A stretch of DNA of 59,996 bases from a virus. The position numbers and the translations under genes were made by a program. Each line of letters starts with the position of its first letter. Position 1 is the stretch's first letter. The DNA is taken from positions 1-59,996 of the IMG/VR virus record IMGVR_UViG_3300042304_001206; one strand, 5' to 3'. The notes beneath the pieces were generated by a model. It saw only the letters and a program-made list of their open reading frames with translations. It was not told where the DNA came from and ran no database searches. Shown piece by piece: positions 45,351 to 55,083 of this stretch.

Positions 45351-46261
45351 TAGATATTAGTGATTGTATCAAAGTTTAAAGTTTCATCAATATCATTACG
45401 GTTTTCTCTAACCTCATATAGAGTTTCGTTAAAGTCGTCTTTAATTTCAAATAAGTTATATTGTTTATAGATGTTATTATCTTTATCGTAAATTGTGTAA
45501 ATACCTGGAGTAACCGCCTTAGTTTGATTACCGTAAAGGGCATTTGCAAGTGTTGACGCATCATGTTCAACCATATCAATTTCGATAGTTGTTGGGTTCA
45601 TATATGTATTTGATAAAATAACCATTTGACCTGGACTACCGATAAATGGAACCGTGTTTGGTTTATTCGATGGTGCTGACGATGGTGTAATTGTTAAAAA
45701 CATAAAGTTTGTTGCACCTTCACTATATTGATATCTTACCGACTTTTGTGTTGAACTATTTAGATTCGCAGTAACAGGTGTACAATAAAAAGAAGATGTA
45801 ACAATTTTATAGAAATTTGGTGTTTTTTGTTTGTTATTAGAATTTATATATTCAATCCTATATCCCACTAAACCTTGTGGTGTAAATTTATTTCTATCTT
45901 CAGACTTAACATTTGATAAATCCAAGATTAGTCCTCTTACTGATGGTAATGATGCTAAAACACCACAATCCATAATTGTTGTTCTAATTTGTTTTGGTCT
46001 GATATGAAGTGTGTATATTCCTAAATCGGGAAAATCTACCGCATTTAATTTAAGGTTATATAAACCTCCTAAAATTTCCACACCGCTTTCTCCACCGGTA
46101 TTTCCGTTGTGTAAAATTGGTGTTAAAACCTGATTTGGTGTTAACTTTTTTAAGGTTGTTATTGACGTCGAGATTCTATTTGGTGCATAATGATATAGAA
46201 TTTCTACATCATCAGGTGATATATCCGCCGGTCTAACTATTCCATATGATCCTACTGCCAT
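45350..46261 (-). CDS. virion structural protein (303 aa)
   Basis: Begins [20 protein letters not shown], a beta-rich sequence with no catalytic motif and a charged C-terminus ([18 protein letters not shown]). It lies between the unknown 475-residue protein and the baseplate giant, overlapping the latter by 1 nt, so it is probably part of the baseplate or tail. TATTTATA lies 10 nt upstream. A specific T4 counterpart could not be assigned. Confidence 0.65.
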   Translation of the reverse strand: MAVGSYGIVRPADISPDDVEILYHYAPNRISTSITTLKKLTPNQVLTPILHNGNTGGESGVEILGGLYNLKLNAVDFPDLGIYTLHIRPKQIRTTIMDCGVLASLPSVRGLILDLSNVKSEDRNKFTPQGLVGYRIEYINSNNKQKTPNFYKIVTSSFYCTPVTANLNSSTQKSVRYQYSEGATNFMFLTITPSSAPSNKPNTVPFIGSPGQMVILSNTYMNPTTIEIDMVEHDASTLANALYGNQTKAVTPGIYTIYDKDNNIYKQYNLFEIKDDFNETLYEVRENRNDIDETLNFDTITNI

Positions 46262-46271
46262 ATTCTTTTAT

Positions 46272-46279
46272 TATAAATA
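46272..46279 (-). promoter_or_regulatory. TATTTATA element, candidate late promoter
   Basis: Exact TATTTATA on the coding strand, 10 nt before the ATG at 46261. Confidence 0.55.
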
Positions 46280-46285
46280 TAAATC

Positions 46286-47713
46286 TTATTGTTTTTTAAC
46301 TTTAAAAAATCCATTTCCATAAACATCTAACTCACTCATGTTGTCAATTTCACCCAATCTTAGGTTAACCTCCATGACACCTTGACGTCCTCTTTCCACA
46401 AAAATGTCAGAATATACTGTTGGGTCATCTATAAAACCTAAAAAATGTTCGTTTCTTGTTAACATATGATTTATTACGTATTCTGTGTCATATTGAGTTG
46501 TGTTTCCGATTGTTGTAAGGTATGGAACGGTGTTTATTGTATTTCCCGTTATTTCATATGTGTAACCACTAGTTGGTCCAAATCTATAGTTTGGAACACT
46601 ACCCGTGATCATTGTATATCCATCTGCTAAGTCCATATAATATAAACTTCCGCTGTCATTAGGTAAAGTGTAACCAGAGTATAGTGAACCTGAAAATAAA
46701 CCTGTTGTGTAAGATGATGTACTCACGGTACTTTCACCATATTTTCGTAATTCACCTATTCTACTAATACCTATTGCCATAAATTTAAATGGCTTGGTGG
46801 GTGTTGCAGTATATCCTGTGTTAGAATAATCATAATCATTTAAATAATTTTGATAGTTACTTCCTGTGTAATAAATGTTACCAGGTAGGGTAAAACCGGT
46901 GGAGGTTCCTAATACATTATCTATTGTAACACCTGTTGATATTGTTATATTTTTTATTATTTTTTCTTTATTCCAAGGAGAATCTAATGATAATGTTAAT
47001 GTATAACTACCCGTTGTATTTCCCGTTACCGTTGGATATGTGTGTCCCGAATTTGGGAAATTAGAATATAATACTCCACTATTAACAGTTAACCCTGATG
47101 TATATCCATCTCCCCAATCAATTGTAAATTCTTGATCAACAATTTTTCTTAATTTATTTGGGTTTACCGTATTATAAACCGTAACAACTGAACCTGATTG
47201 TTTATAAGTAAAATTTATTAATTGTTCGACCTGTTCAATATTACCATCAAAGGATGACATTACACCCATTTCATCCGCACTTGCTTCAAGTGCAATTGGT
47301 ACTACATATTCATAACCCGTAAATCCCGTATATAAATTCCAATTATCTCCATCCCATTTATAATATTTCCCCTTTGTATTATTAATTGCAGTTTGTTCAA
47401 CTTCTTTCCAATATACACTACCAGATGGTATGTTATTTAAATTACTACCTGTTAATGATTGATACGTTTTACCACTATAAAATAAAACAACGCTTCCTGT
47501 GTATGTAATATCGGGATACCATTTTATGTCACGTACCAAATGTAAACTACCTGTCTCATTTGAAGATGGTACCATACCATCTATTGGGACTGATGCGCTA
47601 TACCAAGATTTCCAATCATTTATTTCTGTATCAAACCAAAAAGTACCAGTTTCTGAATGTAAATTAACATCAGGTATTTGTCTTTTTAATATGGTATATT
47701 CGTTCTTTTTCAT
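46286..47713 (-). CDS. virion structural protein (475 aa)
   Basis: Beta-rich, with many Thr/Gly/Ser/Tyr residues (YTGSVVLFYSGKTYQSLTG, TGNTTGSYTLTLSLDSPW). One stretch (DQEFTIDWGDGYTSGL...GHTYPTVTG) has the W-G-D-G and H-x-Y pattern of PKD-type beta sandwich domains. The C-terminus (VFVERGRQGVMEVNLRLGEI-like) is conserved-looking. Probably a tail/baseplate component with an adhesive PKD-like domain. No TATTTATA upstream; it is likely co-transcribed with the gene at 47718. Confidence 0.6.
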   Translation of the reverse strand: MKKNEYTILKRQIPDVNLHSETGTFWFDTEINDWKSWYSASVPIDGMVPSSNETGSLHLVRDIKWYPDITYTGSVVLFYSGKTYQSLTGSNLNNIPSGSVYWKEVEQTAINNTKGKYYKWDGDNWNLYTGFTGYEYVVPIALEASADEMGVMSSFDGNIEQVEQLINFTYKQSGSVVTVYNTVNPNKLRKIVDQEFTIDWGDGYTSGLTVNSGVLYSNFPNSGHTYPTVTGNTTGSYTLTLSLDSPWNKEKIIKNITISTGVTIDNVLGTSTGFTLPGNIYYTGSNYQNYLNDYDYSNTGYTATPTKPFKFMAIGISRIGELRKYGESTVSTSSYTTGLFSGSLYSGYTLPNDSGSLYYMDLADGYTMITGSVPNYRFGPTSGYTYEITGNTINTVPYLTTIGNTTQYDTEYVINHMLTRNEHFLGFIDDPTVYSDIFVERGRQGVMEVNLRLGEIDNMSELDVYGNGFFKVKKQ

Positions 47714-47717
47714 TTTA

Positions 47718-49523
47718 TTATATTACATCAAATGTTATACTTGCATATTTTCCATTATCATATGAACTTGTTATTGTGAAATTATAAACTCCTTCACCCA
47801 ATGTTACATATTGTGTACTGTCAGGTGCTGTTAAAGCTGGCGATGTGGCATTTAAAAATATATCACCAGCAACAAAACCACTATTCGAACCACCACTTGT
47901 TGTTCCACCAAAAACATTTAAAGTAACTTTTACACTATAACTAGCATATACTGTTAACGTTCCTACCGCATAACCATTATTAGAATATCCTGCATTTGTT
48001 GATCCTGTCACACTATATGGTAAAGGAGTTGGTGTATTTGTTGGTGGTAAAGGAGTTGGTGTTGCGGTTATTGGTCCTGCTGTTGGGGTTTCTGTTGGTG
48101 GTAAAGGAGTTGGTGTATTTGTTGGTGGTAAAGGAGTTGGGGTTGGGGTTGGTGCACATGATATTTCACCATAAAACACGGATGAAATTGATGCAATTAC
48201 TCCTGATAATGAATTATTTTGAATACAATCATTAATTACTTGTGGTCCAATACCAAATGTCTCGATAACTTCGGTACCCTCACAATTAAAATATCTAACA
48301 GTTCCACCAAAATCAACATCAAAACTTACTGACGTTACACAAGGACTTTCTGTAGGTGTTGGGGTTATTGTAGGAATTACTGTGGCCACAGGTGTAGGTG
48401 TTGAAGTTGGGAAAGGTGTTGACGTTGGTCTAGGTGTCGCCGTAACTCCACCGATAGGTGTTGGAGTTGGGGTTGATACTGGTAATAATACTCCACCTCC
48501 TTTTTCGTAGAATGTTATACTATCAGTCGTTGTATAACCTGTGCCTATTCTACCTAACTTTGTTGTTCCCGTATATCTATATATTTGATACGTTCTTTCA
48601 TAATGATCAAAATCAATTTGATAATACATATCTTTTTCTTCTGTTATATTATAACTTGTTGTTTGACCTGAATTTATAAAATCTAATATCTCACCTCTAT
48701 CCGCATTGAAAAATTTTGCCGTCATGAAAAATGTATTCATTCCATGATAAAAATTTCTATTATAGGTTATTTGATTTGGTATTGTAAATGTTTGACCTGT
48801 CCAACCAATTAACGTTGTTCCTGTTGTTGGTATATTAACTTGTGTTATTTCATTATTTTCATTTGTAAATAATATAGTTTGTATTGTAGTTCCAGTTCCA
48901 AAAACATATTGATCTAATGTTGTTGTTCCGCTTAAATTTGTGTCGGTTAAAACACTCTCATTATCAAACCAAAACAAATACATGTTTTCTTTGTTTCGAT
49001 AATTTGAACCCGTAAAAACAGGTACATATATGTTATACCCATAGTTACTACCTGTATGAAAATATTTTTCACCTAAGGGTAATGCTAAATTTTTAGAATT
49101 TATTAATCTTCTATTTTGTCTTGTCGGTGGCTCACATGTTAAAACATAATTTGTTATACTACCAGGTGTTTTATAAAACTCTAACCTAAAAAAACTTTCA
49201 ATTGACTGTTTTGTCATCAACTGATTTTCTTGTGTTGATATACCTACAGGATTATAATCTAAAACATAATTTGGTGTATCTCCACTTGAAAAATAAAATT
49301 GAAACCATATATCTGTTTGTGACATTGTAATACCACTGGTTGTTTTATCATATGGTTTATGAATGTATCTAACTGTTTCATAATTTTTAGATGGATTAAT
49401 AATATCTTTTAAAATCTCATCTTCAAAATCGGCAAGATTATCCTGCCAACCTAAATCTGTTCTAAAATTTTGTTCACTATTAACTACAATATTTAAATTG
49501 TTACTATTTTTTAAAATTTCCAT
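47718..49523 (-). CDS. virion protein with Pro/Thr linker and shared Cys domain (601 aa)
   Basis: The N-terminal ~345 residues are globular (MEILKNSNNLNIVVNSEQ...). A Pro/Thr linker leads to the Cys domain CVTSVSFDVDFGGTVRYFNC...TFGIGPQVINDC, closely related to the domain at about 38540-38750 in the 439-residue protein. Another PT linker ([13 protein letters not shown]) follows, and a C-terminal ~95-residue domain (NAGYSNNGYAVGTLTVYASY...) resembles a small lectin-like sandwich. Likely attached to the baseplate through its N-terminus. It overlaps the upstream gene's stop by 1 nt. Confidence 0.7.
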   Translation of the reverse strand: MEILKNSNNLNIVVNSEQNFRTDLGWQDNLADFEDEILKDIINPSKNYETVRYIHKPYDKTTSGITMSQTDIWFQFYFSSGDTPNYVLDYNPVGISTQENQLMTKQSIESFFRLEFYKTPGSITNYVLTCEPPTRQNRRLINSKNLALPLGEKYFHTGSNYGYNIYVPVFTGSNYRNKENMYLFWFDNESVLTDTNLSGTTTLDQYVFGTGTTIQTILFTNENNEITQVNIPTTGTTLIGWTGQTFTIPNQITYNRNFYHGMNTFFMTAKFFNADRGEILDFINSGQTTSYNITEEKDMYYQIDFDHYERTYQIYRYTGTTKLGRIGTGYTTTDSITFYEKGGGVLLPVSTPTPTPIGGVTATPRPTSTPFPTSTPTPVATVIPTITPTPTESPCVTSVSFDVDFGGTVRYFNCEGTEVIETFGIGPQVINDCIQNNSLSGVIASISSVFYGEISCAPTPTPTPLPPTNTPTPLPPTETPTAGPITATPTPLPPTNTPTPLPYSVTGSTNAGYSNNGYAVGTLTVYASYSVKVTLNVFGGTTSGGSNSGFVAGDIFLNATSPALTAPDSTQYVTLGEGVYNFTITSSYDNGKYASITFDVI

Positions 49524-51397
49524 TAACAGTTAGTTTTATTTTTATAATTATTAAAACTATTAAATTCATCAGATTTATTTGTGTATGATTTTTCATTTCT
49601 TAAATAGAAATTAATATCACTTACAACATAGTGTGTATTATTCATATATGGAAATCTTGTTCCATTACCATCTTGATCCACAAATCCATGATCATATAAA
49701 TCTCTCCATTTCCATAATTTATCATCATTATCATAAATTGCATTTTCAGGTAAATTGATTAAATCATTTGTTTTTGAATTTTCAATATATGGTGATAACT
49801 CTCTTAGTTTAACTCTGTAGTGAGGTTGGTAATAATACCCAACAGTATTTCCTGTTGTTGCTCCCAAATAAAAACTATCTTGATCTTGTCTGTGATAAAA
49901 TAATCTATTACTTTCACCTACTGTTGTTCCAGAAAAAATTGTTTTGTGTGAAAATTTATGAAACGCCTCACTAATAATTCTTTCTTTTAATTCTTTTCTA
50001 TTGTATTCAACGAAAGCACCTGTAAGACCTGTGGTTCCTACCGGTATAGTTGTTCCACCAGTAAATGTTACACCCGTATAATTGTAGGTACTACCTAATA
50101 TTGTATTTGTTTTACCACTGAACGTTTGTGTTAATCCTGTCATTGCCTTTTCAACCGATGTTGTTCCACTAAATTGATTATCCAACCAATTATCATGAAA
50201 ATTAAATTTAAATCCTACTTTTGGTGGATAATCAAATAATCCGTTACCGTTTTTTAAAATTATACTTATATAAACTTCTGTTGGTGTGTAACCCAAATTA
50301 TTAGTTATTCCCGTTAATGAGAATGTTTCTTTAAAATCAAATAATACAGATTCTTGTCGATTTCTTTCTACTAATATATCATTTTCTTGTAGTGGATTTT
50401 CAAATAATATTTTTCTTTCATCTTCAAAAATTGATGATTCAAAACCAACTTTATCCATAATATATTGTTGGTCTCCTGTTAATGTTTTATGTTTATGAAC
50501 ATAATATTGTGACGTTGTTCCTGAAATATTTTTAATGTCTAAACATCTTTTACCTAAAACAAATGTTACTCCACTCAAAGTGTGTTCCGTTGTAAATTCA
50601 CTTTTAAATAAATTAACAACATAATTTTCGGAATTGTAAATTTCATTACCAACACTATCAATATAAAAAATTTTACTATTAACTGATAATCCACTTAACA
50701 TCGTTGATCCGGATAATATGATATACTCCCCTTGTGACATTCCGTGTTCAATAGGTGATGTTAATGTATAATAATTTCCATTATCTTCAACTCTAAATGG
50801 TATTCCATCTTTCGCCTCAAAAGAATATGTCATATTTCCATTGGTGTCTCCAGATAGTGTATACTTTATTGGGAATGTTGAATCTTGTCCGTTCACATAA
50901 CTTAAATATAAATTCCAATTTTTATAAGGAGCGTCGATTGATGTTGTGATGGTATGACCGGTGTATCTTCCAAATGGTGTTCCGTCAAATAAATCAATTT
51001 TTGGTATTACATTTGTTGTTCCTAATGTGGATCCAGATGAAGGGGTTGTCCTTTCTCGTAAAACATCATTTCTTAAAAACGCAAATTCGTTATATGGTAC
51101 AAATCCTAAATCATTTCCTGTTCCGTCACCACATAAATAAAAGTTTCTTAATAATGGAATATAATCAGTAAAACCATTATACATGTTTCTAAAAACCATT
51201 TTTAATTTACCATATATTTTATAGTTAAAACTTTGGTTTCTTTCGTCATCAAATAATTCGGTTAGATTTAACATTATATTTCTATCACCTTCTCTCATCA
51301 ATGTCTCATCATTATCTAATTTAACATTAAGATTAAGATCCTGTTCATCGGCCTTAAAATATCTTTTACTCGGTAATAAAATTTCTTTCTTTTTCAT
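49523..51397 (-). CDS. virion structural protein (624 aa)
   Basis: No enzymatic motif. Begins MKKKEILLPSKRYFKADEQD, then a long beta-rich sequence with many TGVT and SGTT turns (e.g. LTGAFVEYNRKELKERIISE near the middle). Position between the 1205-residue protein and the 601-residue Pro/Thr protein, in one operon, suggests a baseplate or tail component. I cannot match it to a specific T4 protein. Confidence 0.6.
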   Translation of the reverse strand: MKKKEILLPSKRYFKADEQDLNLNVKLDNDETLMREGDRNIMLNLTELFDDERNQSFNYKIYGKLKMVFRNMYNGFTDYIPLLRNFYLCGDGTGNDLGFVPYNEFAFLRNDVLRERTTPSSGSTLGTTNVIPKIDLFDGTPFGRYTGHTITTSIDAPYKNWNLYLSYVNGQDSTFPIKYTLSGDTNGNMTYSFEAKDGIPFRVEDNGNYYTLTSPIEHGMSQGEYIILSGSTMLSGLSVNSKIFYIDSVGNEIYNSENYVVNLFKSEFTTEHTLSGVTFVLGKRCLDIKNISGTTSQYYVHKHKTLTGDQQYIMDKVGFESSIFEDERKILFENPLQENDILVERNRQESVLFDFKETFSLTGITNNLGYTPTEVYISIILKNGNGLFDYPPKVGFKFNFHDNWLDNQFSGTTSVEKAMTGLTQTFSGKTNTILGSTYNYTGVTFTGGTTIPVGTTGLTGAFVEYNRKELKERIISEAFHKFSHKTIFSGTTVGESNRLFYHRQDQDSFYLGATTGNTVGYYYQPHYRVKLRELSPYIENSKTNDLINLPENAIYDNDDKLWKWRDLYDHGFVDQDGNGTRFPYMNNTHYVVSDINFYLRNEKSYTNKSDEFNSFNNYKNKTNC

Positions 51398-51410
51398 TTT
51401 TTAGTTTTTA

Positions 51411-54400
51411 TTAAGGAACTTGGTTTTCACATTCAAGTAAATTAAATGCCCCTTTAGGACCAAATAAATCTACAAACTTATCCATTCCCGTTTTACCCGC
51501 CATCAGTCCAAAATAAAAATGAAATGGTGTCGAAAGGATTTGTCTATTTCCACTGTAATAATCAATTGTTGGTCTTATGATATAATCAATTGAACTACTC
51601 CAAAATTGTGAGTGCCAACCATTTGTTATTGTAATACCTTGATATGTTGAGTTACCAGATACTGGACCAACTCTAGTATATAATGTTCCACCTGTTGGTG
51701 CCTTAGTATATTGTCCCGACCCTCCAGATAATAATTGATTTGTAAACCCTGTTACGTGTAAATAAGTAAAACCAGGATATTCTAAACCATAGTCCTCGCT
51801 ACTATCAAAAGGATTTTCATCAAGATCAACAATATCAAAATCAATTTGATCTGTACCATCTCCATTTATTGTTAAACCACTAAAAGTATAAGTCATTGGT
51901 AATAACAAATATTTGTCTGACGAATCATTTGGTGCTCCATTAATATTATAAGCGTATGTCATTCCTTGTAAAGGTTGTAATTCAACAGAACTATAATCCC
52001 AAGATTGACTATCTTTATATTCATTGTATGGACCAAATCCCGTACCTCCCTTATCCCACAAATAAAACGGTACTTTTTGTGAAGATCCATAAGTATCTGA
52101 ATCCCAACCCAATCTTCCCGGCTCATTTAAACATGCTCTAATTCTTTCACCATCTTCTTTGAGATCGAAAGTAACCGGTAATGGTCCATATTGTGAGTTT
52201 CCGTTTTTAAAAACTTCAGGATAAATCTCAGGATCTAACTTATTGAATTGATATGCAAGATATTTTGAATTTTCTAAATCAAATCCTTCTATACCGGCTT
52301 CATTATTAATAGATAATAATTGTAGAATATCTCCATCTAAAATTTGTCTTAGACCTATTTTATTTTGAAATCCTTTGTTGGTAAAAAACATATCTAAATT
52401 TCCGAGAGCTCCTCCGACATCCATTCTATAATTAATTGCTAATCCAAGTAAATCTCCAATGTCTTGATATGAGGTAGGTCCAATACTTCTTGATACAGAA
52501 CAATTTGGATCTAATCTTTTATCAATACATATTTCTTTAATAAATTCATCTCTTGGTCCTAAATCTACAAATGTCGTAGGGTGATTTAATTCATTAGGTA
52601 TAAAATTACCATTTTTAAATTTAGCTGATCTATAATAAAATTTATTAATTCCGTTACCTACGAATCTTACTAATGTCCTACAATATCTTATTAATTTTTC
52701 ATTATTACTACTTATAGCTCTAGTAACTCCTTTAGCTTTAAATTGTAAAAAATATAGTGATCCAGATAACCAGTTATCAATAAAACCATAATTAACGACT
52801 CCACCACAAAACATTTTACCCACTCGTTTTCTTCTATAATATTCCCTCAATATACCTGATAATCTTGCTGGAGTTTGAGTACCTGGAATGATATAAAAAA
52901 CTCCGTTTGCAAACTCACTTCTTGCACTTGGGGTTGCATATCCTCCATTATAATTCCAATCTTCACAACTGAAATCTCTAATACCTGATACGAATGGATT
53001 ACCTGATTGATATGGATAATATGATTCAGGTACATTTTTTTCTCCACCATAAATTGCTGTAGAGATTAATATATTACCTGCACTTAATTCTGTTTTTAAT
53101 TGTGCATTAGTTTGAACATATTTTCTTCCTATATTTTCTGGTAAAAGTGTAGCATTATAACCGCAACCCTTAAATTCACTCGTATTACTATTATTCGTAA
53201 CAAAATACCCTGTCACCAAATTATCATCATATAATGTATCGTAATAACCACAACTACTATTTCCACTATAAGATATACCAGAACCATTTCCACCGCCAAT
53301 AGTGGAACTTTCATCTGAACATTCGACGCATTCAGGATAATTAATTAAACTTAATTTTGTTTGATTATTAATAACAAATTCTGTAAGTCTTGACCTTAAA
53401 CCTCTATTCCTTTTTGCCGAAATAGTAATTAATGCTTCAACTATGGTATTTAAAATAAAAATTGTAAAATTTAAAAATTGTAATGTTAAAAATTTAATAA
53501 CAAAATCCAACACTAATAAAAAATCGGCAATTAATAATGGAAATGTATAATTCTTTATACCAAAATTTGATGGTGGTGTTAGTTTATCTCCACAATCTTC
53601 TTCTTCACTTGGAATTGTGTCATTTATATTAGCGAAACCGACTTGTCCAATTAAATTTGTACCGTTATATCTCTGTTGAAATGACGATACTGTATAGACT
53701 TTATTATATGTGAATCTGTAAAAATAATCTTGTGGATAATATTCGCCTCCATCATTATTTAAAATTAATGGTAAAGCCTCAGATGGATAATCACTTAGAC
53801 TTGTTGAGAACGCGTATGATTTATCATTTGGAACATCATAAGAAAATCCACCTAACGTTTCGGTTAATTGATACTCTCTTATGTTTGGTAACAAATAATC
53901 AGCATTAAATCTAACTCTCGTTAAATCATTATCATTCATGTTAATTCTAAATCTATAACATCCTGATGTTGGAATACCTCTATTAATATCATTAGTTATT
54001 TCATTCTCACCAAATTCATTTGTAATTACATAGTCCATGTTCATGATAACCGGTAATACAAATCCACCGTCATCGGGTATGTCCTCATTTATATTAACAA
54101 CTTCTAAACGTGGGTAATTGTTATCATCTTTTTGAGGTGTAAATCTAATAGCCTCAATCTTACCTGACTTAGCAACTAAATCACATTTTCTTCCCATTTT
54201 TCTTCTTGGGGTACAAGCTTTATTAATTGCATTTTTACTACTGTCAGTAAAAATACCACCAATTACATATGCTTTAGGTTGAATATTAACTCCGTTTTCT
54301 GTTAAGTCAAAATCTGTTCTTGTAATACCAATCTCACATAAAGATTCATTTCCCCAAAAAGGATAAACTTGGATGATTTTATTTATACTAACAATTTGTG

Positions 54401-55028
54401 GTAAAGAGTCTAAATCTTCAGATTCTTTAAATGAGAATTTGTTTTTAAATCCATCGACATTTATTCCTTGTCTAATAAAATCATATGGTCTTAAAGAGAA
54501 ACAACCGACATCAGATAAGTCAGCATCCATATGTATTGTTTGTGCACCAATAGGTACACCCCAAATCATAAAATCACCCGCACTATTTGTTTTAACTGTG
54601 TATTTGTAATATTTCTCATATACCTCTAAAACTTCTTCTCTCTCTAAAATATTAGTTTGATCGGGAAACGTCCCCGTTTTTGCATGTCCACTATGTTGTT
54701 GTCTTGATGGTAATAAGTTATAACGATAATTATTTTCGTCTCTGTCAGTAACTTCCTTATATGGGTAAAGAGTAGAAATTACAGGATCCTTTTCATCTTC
54801 TATTGTTAATGGTACAAATATTGATACTCTTACATTACCAAGTCCAAAACCATTGTTTGCAGTAACTCTACCACAGACAACTCCGTAATCAGAGCACATC
54901 GAAGTGTAAATCTCTTTTTGACTGAATTTTAAAGATAAAATCTCTAAAACGTCAAAATCTTGTTTTAACTCAACTGTAATTTTTTGGTCAACCCCAATAT
55001 TGGTCGAAATTCTATGCTTTTGTATCAT
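51411..55028 (-). CDS. large baseplate/tail protein with carboxypeptidase-regulatory-like domain and hydrophobic segment (1205 aa)
   Basis: Residues ~40-185 contain GVVCGRVTANNGFGLGNVRVSIFVPL and later AGDFMIWGVPIGAQTIHMDAD, the pattern of a carboxypeptidase regulatory-like (transthyretin-type) beta domain. A long hydrophobic stretch around residues 495-540 (LLIADFLLVLDFVIKFLTLQ onwards) is unusual for a baseplate protein and could insert into a membrane. Many Cys occur, e.g. PECVECSDE. It follows the gp6-like gene, so it may be a large wedge or tail-tip protein. A TATTTATT site lies 6 nt upstream. Confidence 0.65.
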   Translation of the reverse strand: MIQKHRISTNIGVDQKITVELKQDFDVLEILSLKFSQKEIYTSMCSDYGVVCGRVTANNGFGLGNVRVSIFVPLTIEDEKDPVISTLYPYKEVTDRDENNYRYNLLPSRQQHSGHAKTGTFPDQTNILEREEVLEVYEKYYKYTVKTNSAGDFMIWGVPIGAQTIHMDADLSDVGCFSLRPYDFIRQGINVDGFKNKFSFKESEDLDSLPQIVSINKIIQVYPFWGNESLCEIGITRTDFDLTENGVNIQPKAYVIGGIFTDSSKNAINKACTPRRKMGRKCDLVAKSGKIEAIRFTPQKDDNNYPRLEVVNINEDIPDDGGFVLPVIMNMDYVITNEFGENEITNDINRGIPTSGCYRFRINMNDNDLTRVRFNADYLLPNIREYQLTETLGGFSYDVPNDKSYAFSTSLSDYPSEALPLILNNDGGEYYPQDYFYRFTYNKVYTVSSFQQRYNGTNLIGQVGFANINDTIPSEEEDCGDKLTPPSNFGIKNYTFPLLIADFLLVLDFVIKFLTLQFLNFTIFILNTIVEALITISAKRNRGLRSRLTEFVINNQTKLSLINYPECVECSDESSTIGGGNGSGISYSGNSSCGYYDTLYDDNLVTGYFVTNNSNTSEFKGCGYNATLLPENIGRKYVQTNAQLKTELSAGNILISTAIYGGEKNVPESYYPYQSGNPFVSGIRDFSCEDWNYNGGYATPSARSEFANGVFYIIPGTQTPARLSGILREYYRRKRVGKMFCGGVVNYGFIDNWLSGSLYFLQFKAKGVTRAISSNNEKLIRYCRTLVRFVGNGINKFYYRSAKFKNGNFIPNELNHPTTFVDLGPRDEFIKEICIDKRLDPNCSVSRSIGPTSYQDIGDLLGLAINYRMDVGGALGNLDMFFTNKGFQNKIGLRQILDGDILQLLSINNEAGIEGFDLENSKYLAYQFNKLDPEIYPEVFKNGNSQYGPLPVTFDLKEDGERIRACLNEPGRLGWDSDTYGSSQKVPFYLWDKGGTGFGPYNEYKDSQSWDYSSVELQPLQGMTYAYNINGAPNDSSDKYLLLPMTYTFSGLTINGDGTDQIDFDIVDLDENPFDSSEDYGLEYPGFTYLHVTGFTNQLLSGGSGQYTKAPTGGTLYTRVGPVSGNSTYQGITITNGWHSQFWSSSIDYIIRPTIDYYSGNRQILSTPFHFYFGLMAGKTGMDKFVDLFGPKGAFNLLECENQVP

Positions 55029-55034
55029 TCTTAT

Positions 55035-55042
55035 AATAAATA
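55035..55042 (-). promoter_or_regulatory. TATTTATT variant of the late promoter-like element
   Basis: TATTTATT on the coding strand, 6 nt before the ATG at 55028, in the 55-nt gap after the gp6-like gene. Confidence 0.45.
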
Positions 55043-55083
55043 GAAACTATGTGATTTTCTATATATTATAACGAAAAAACATT

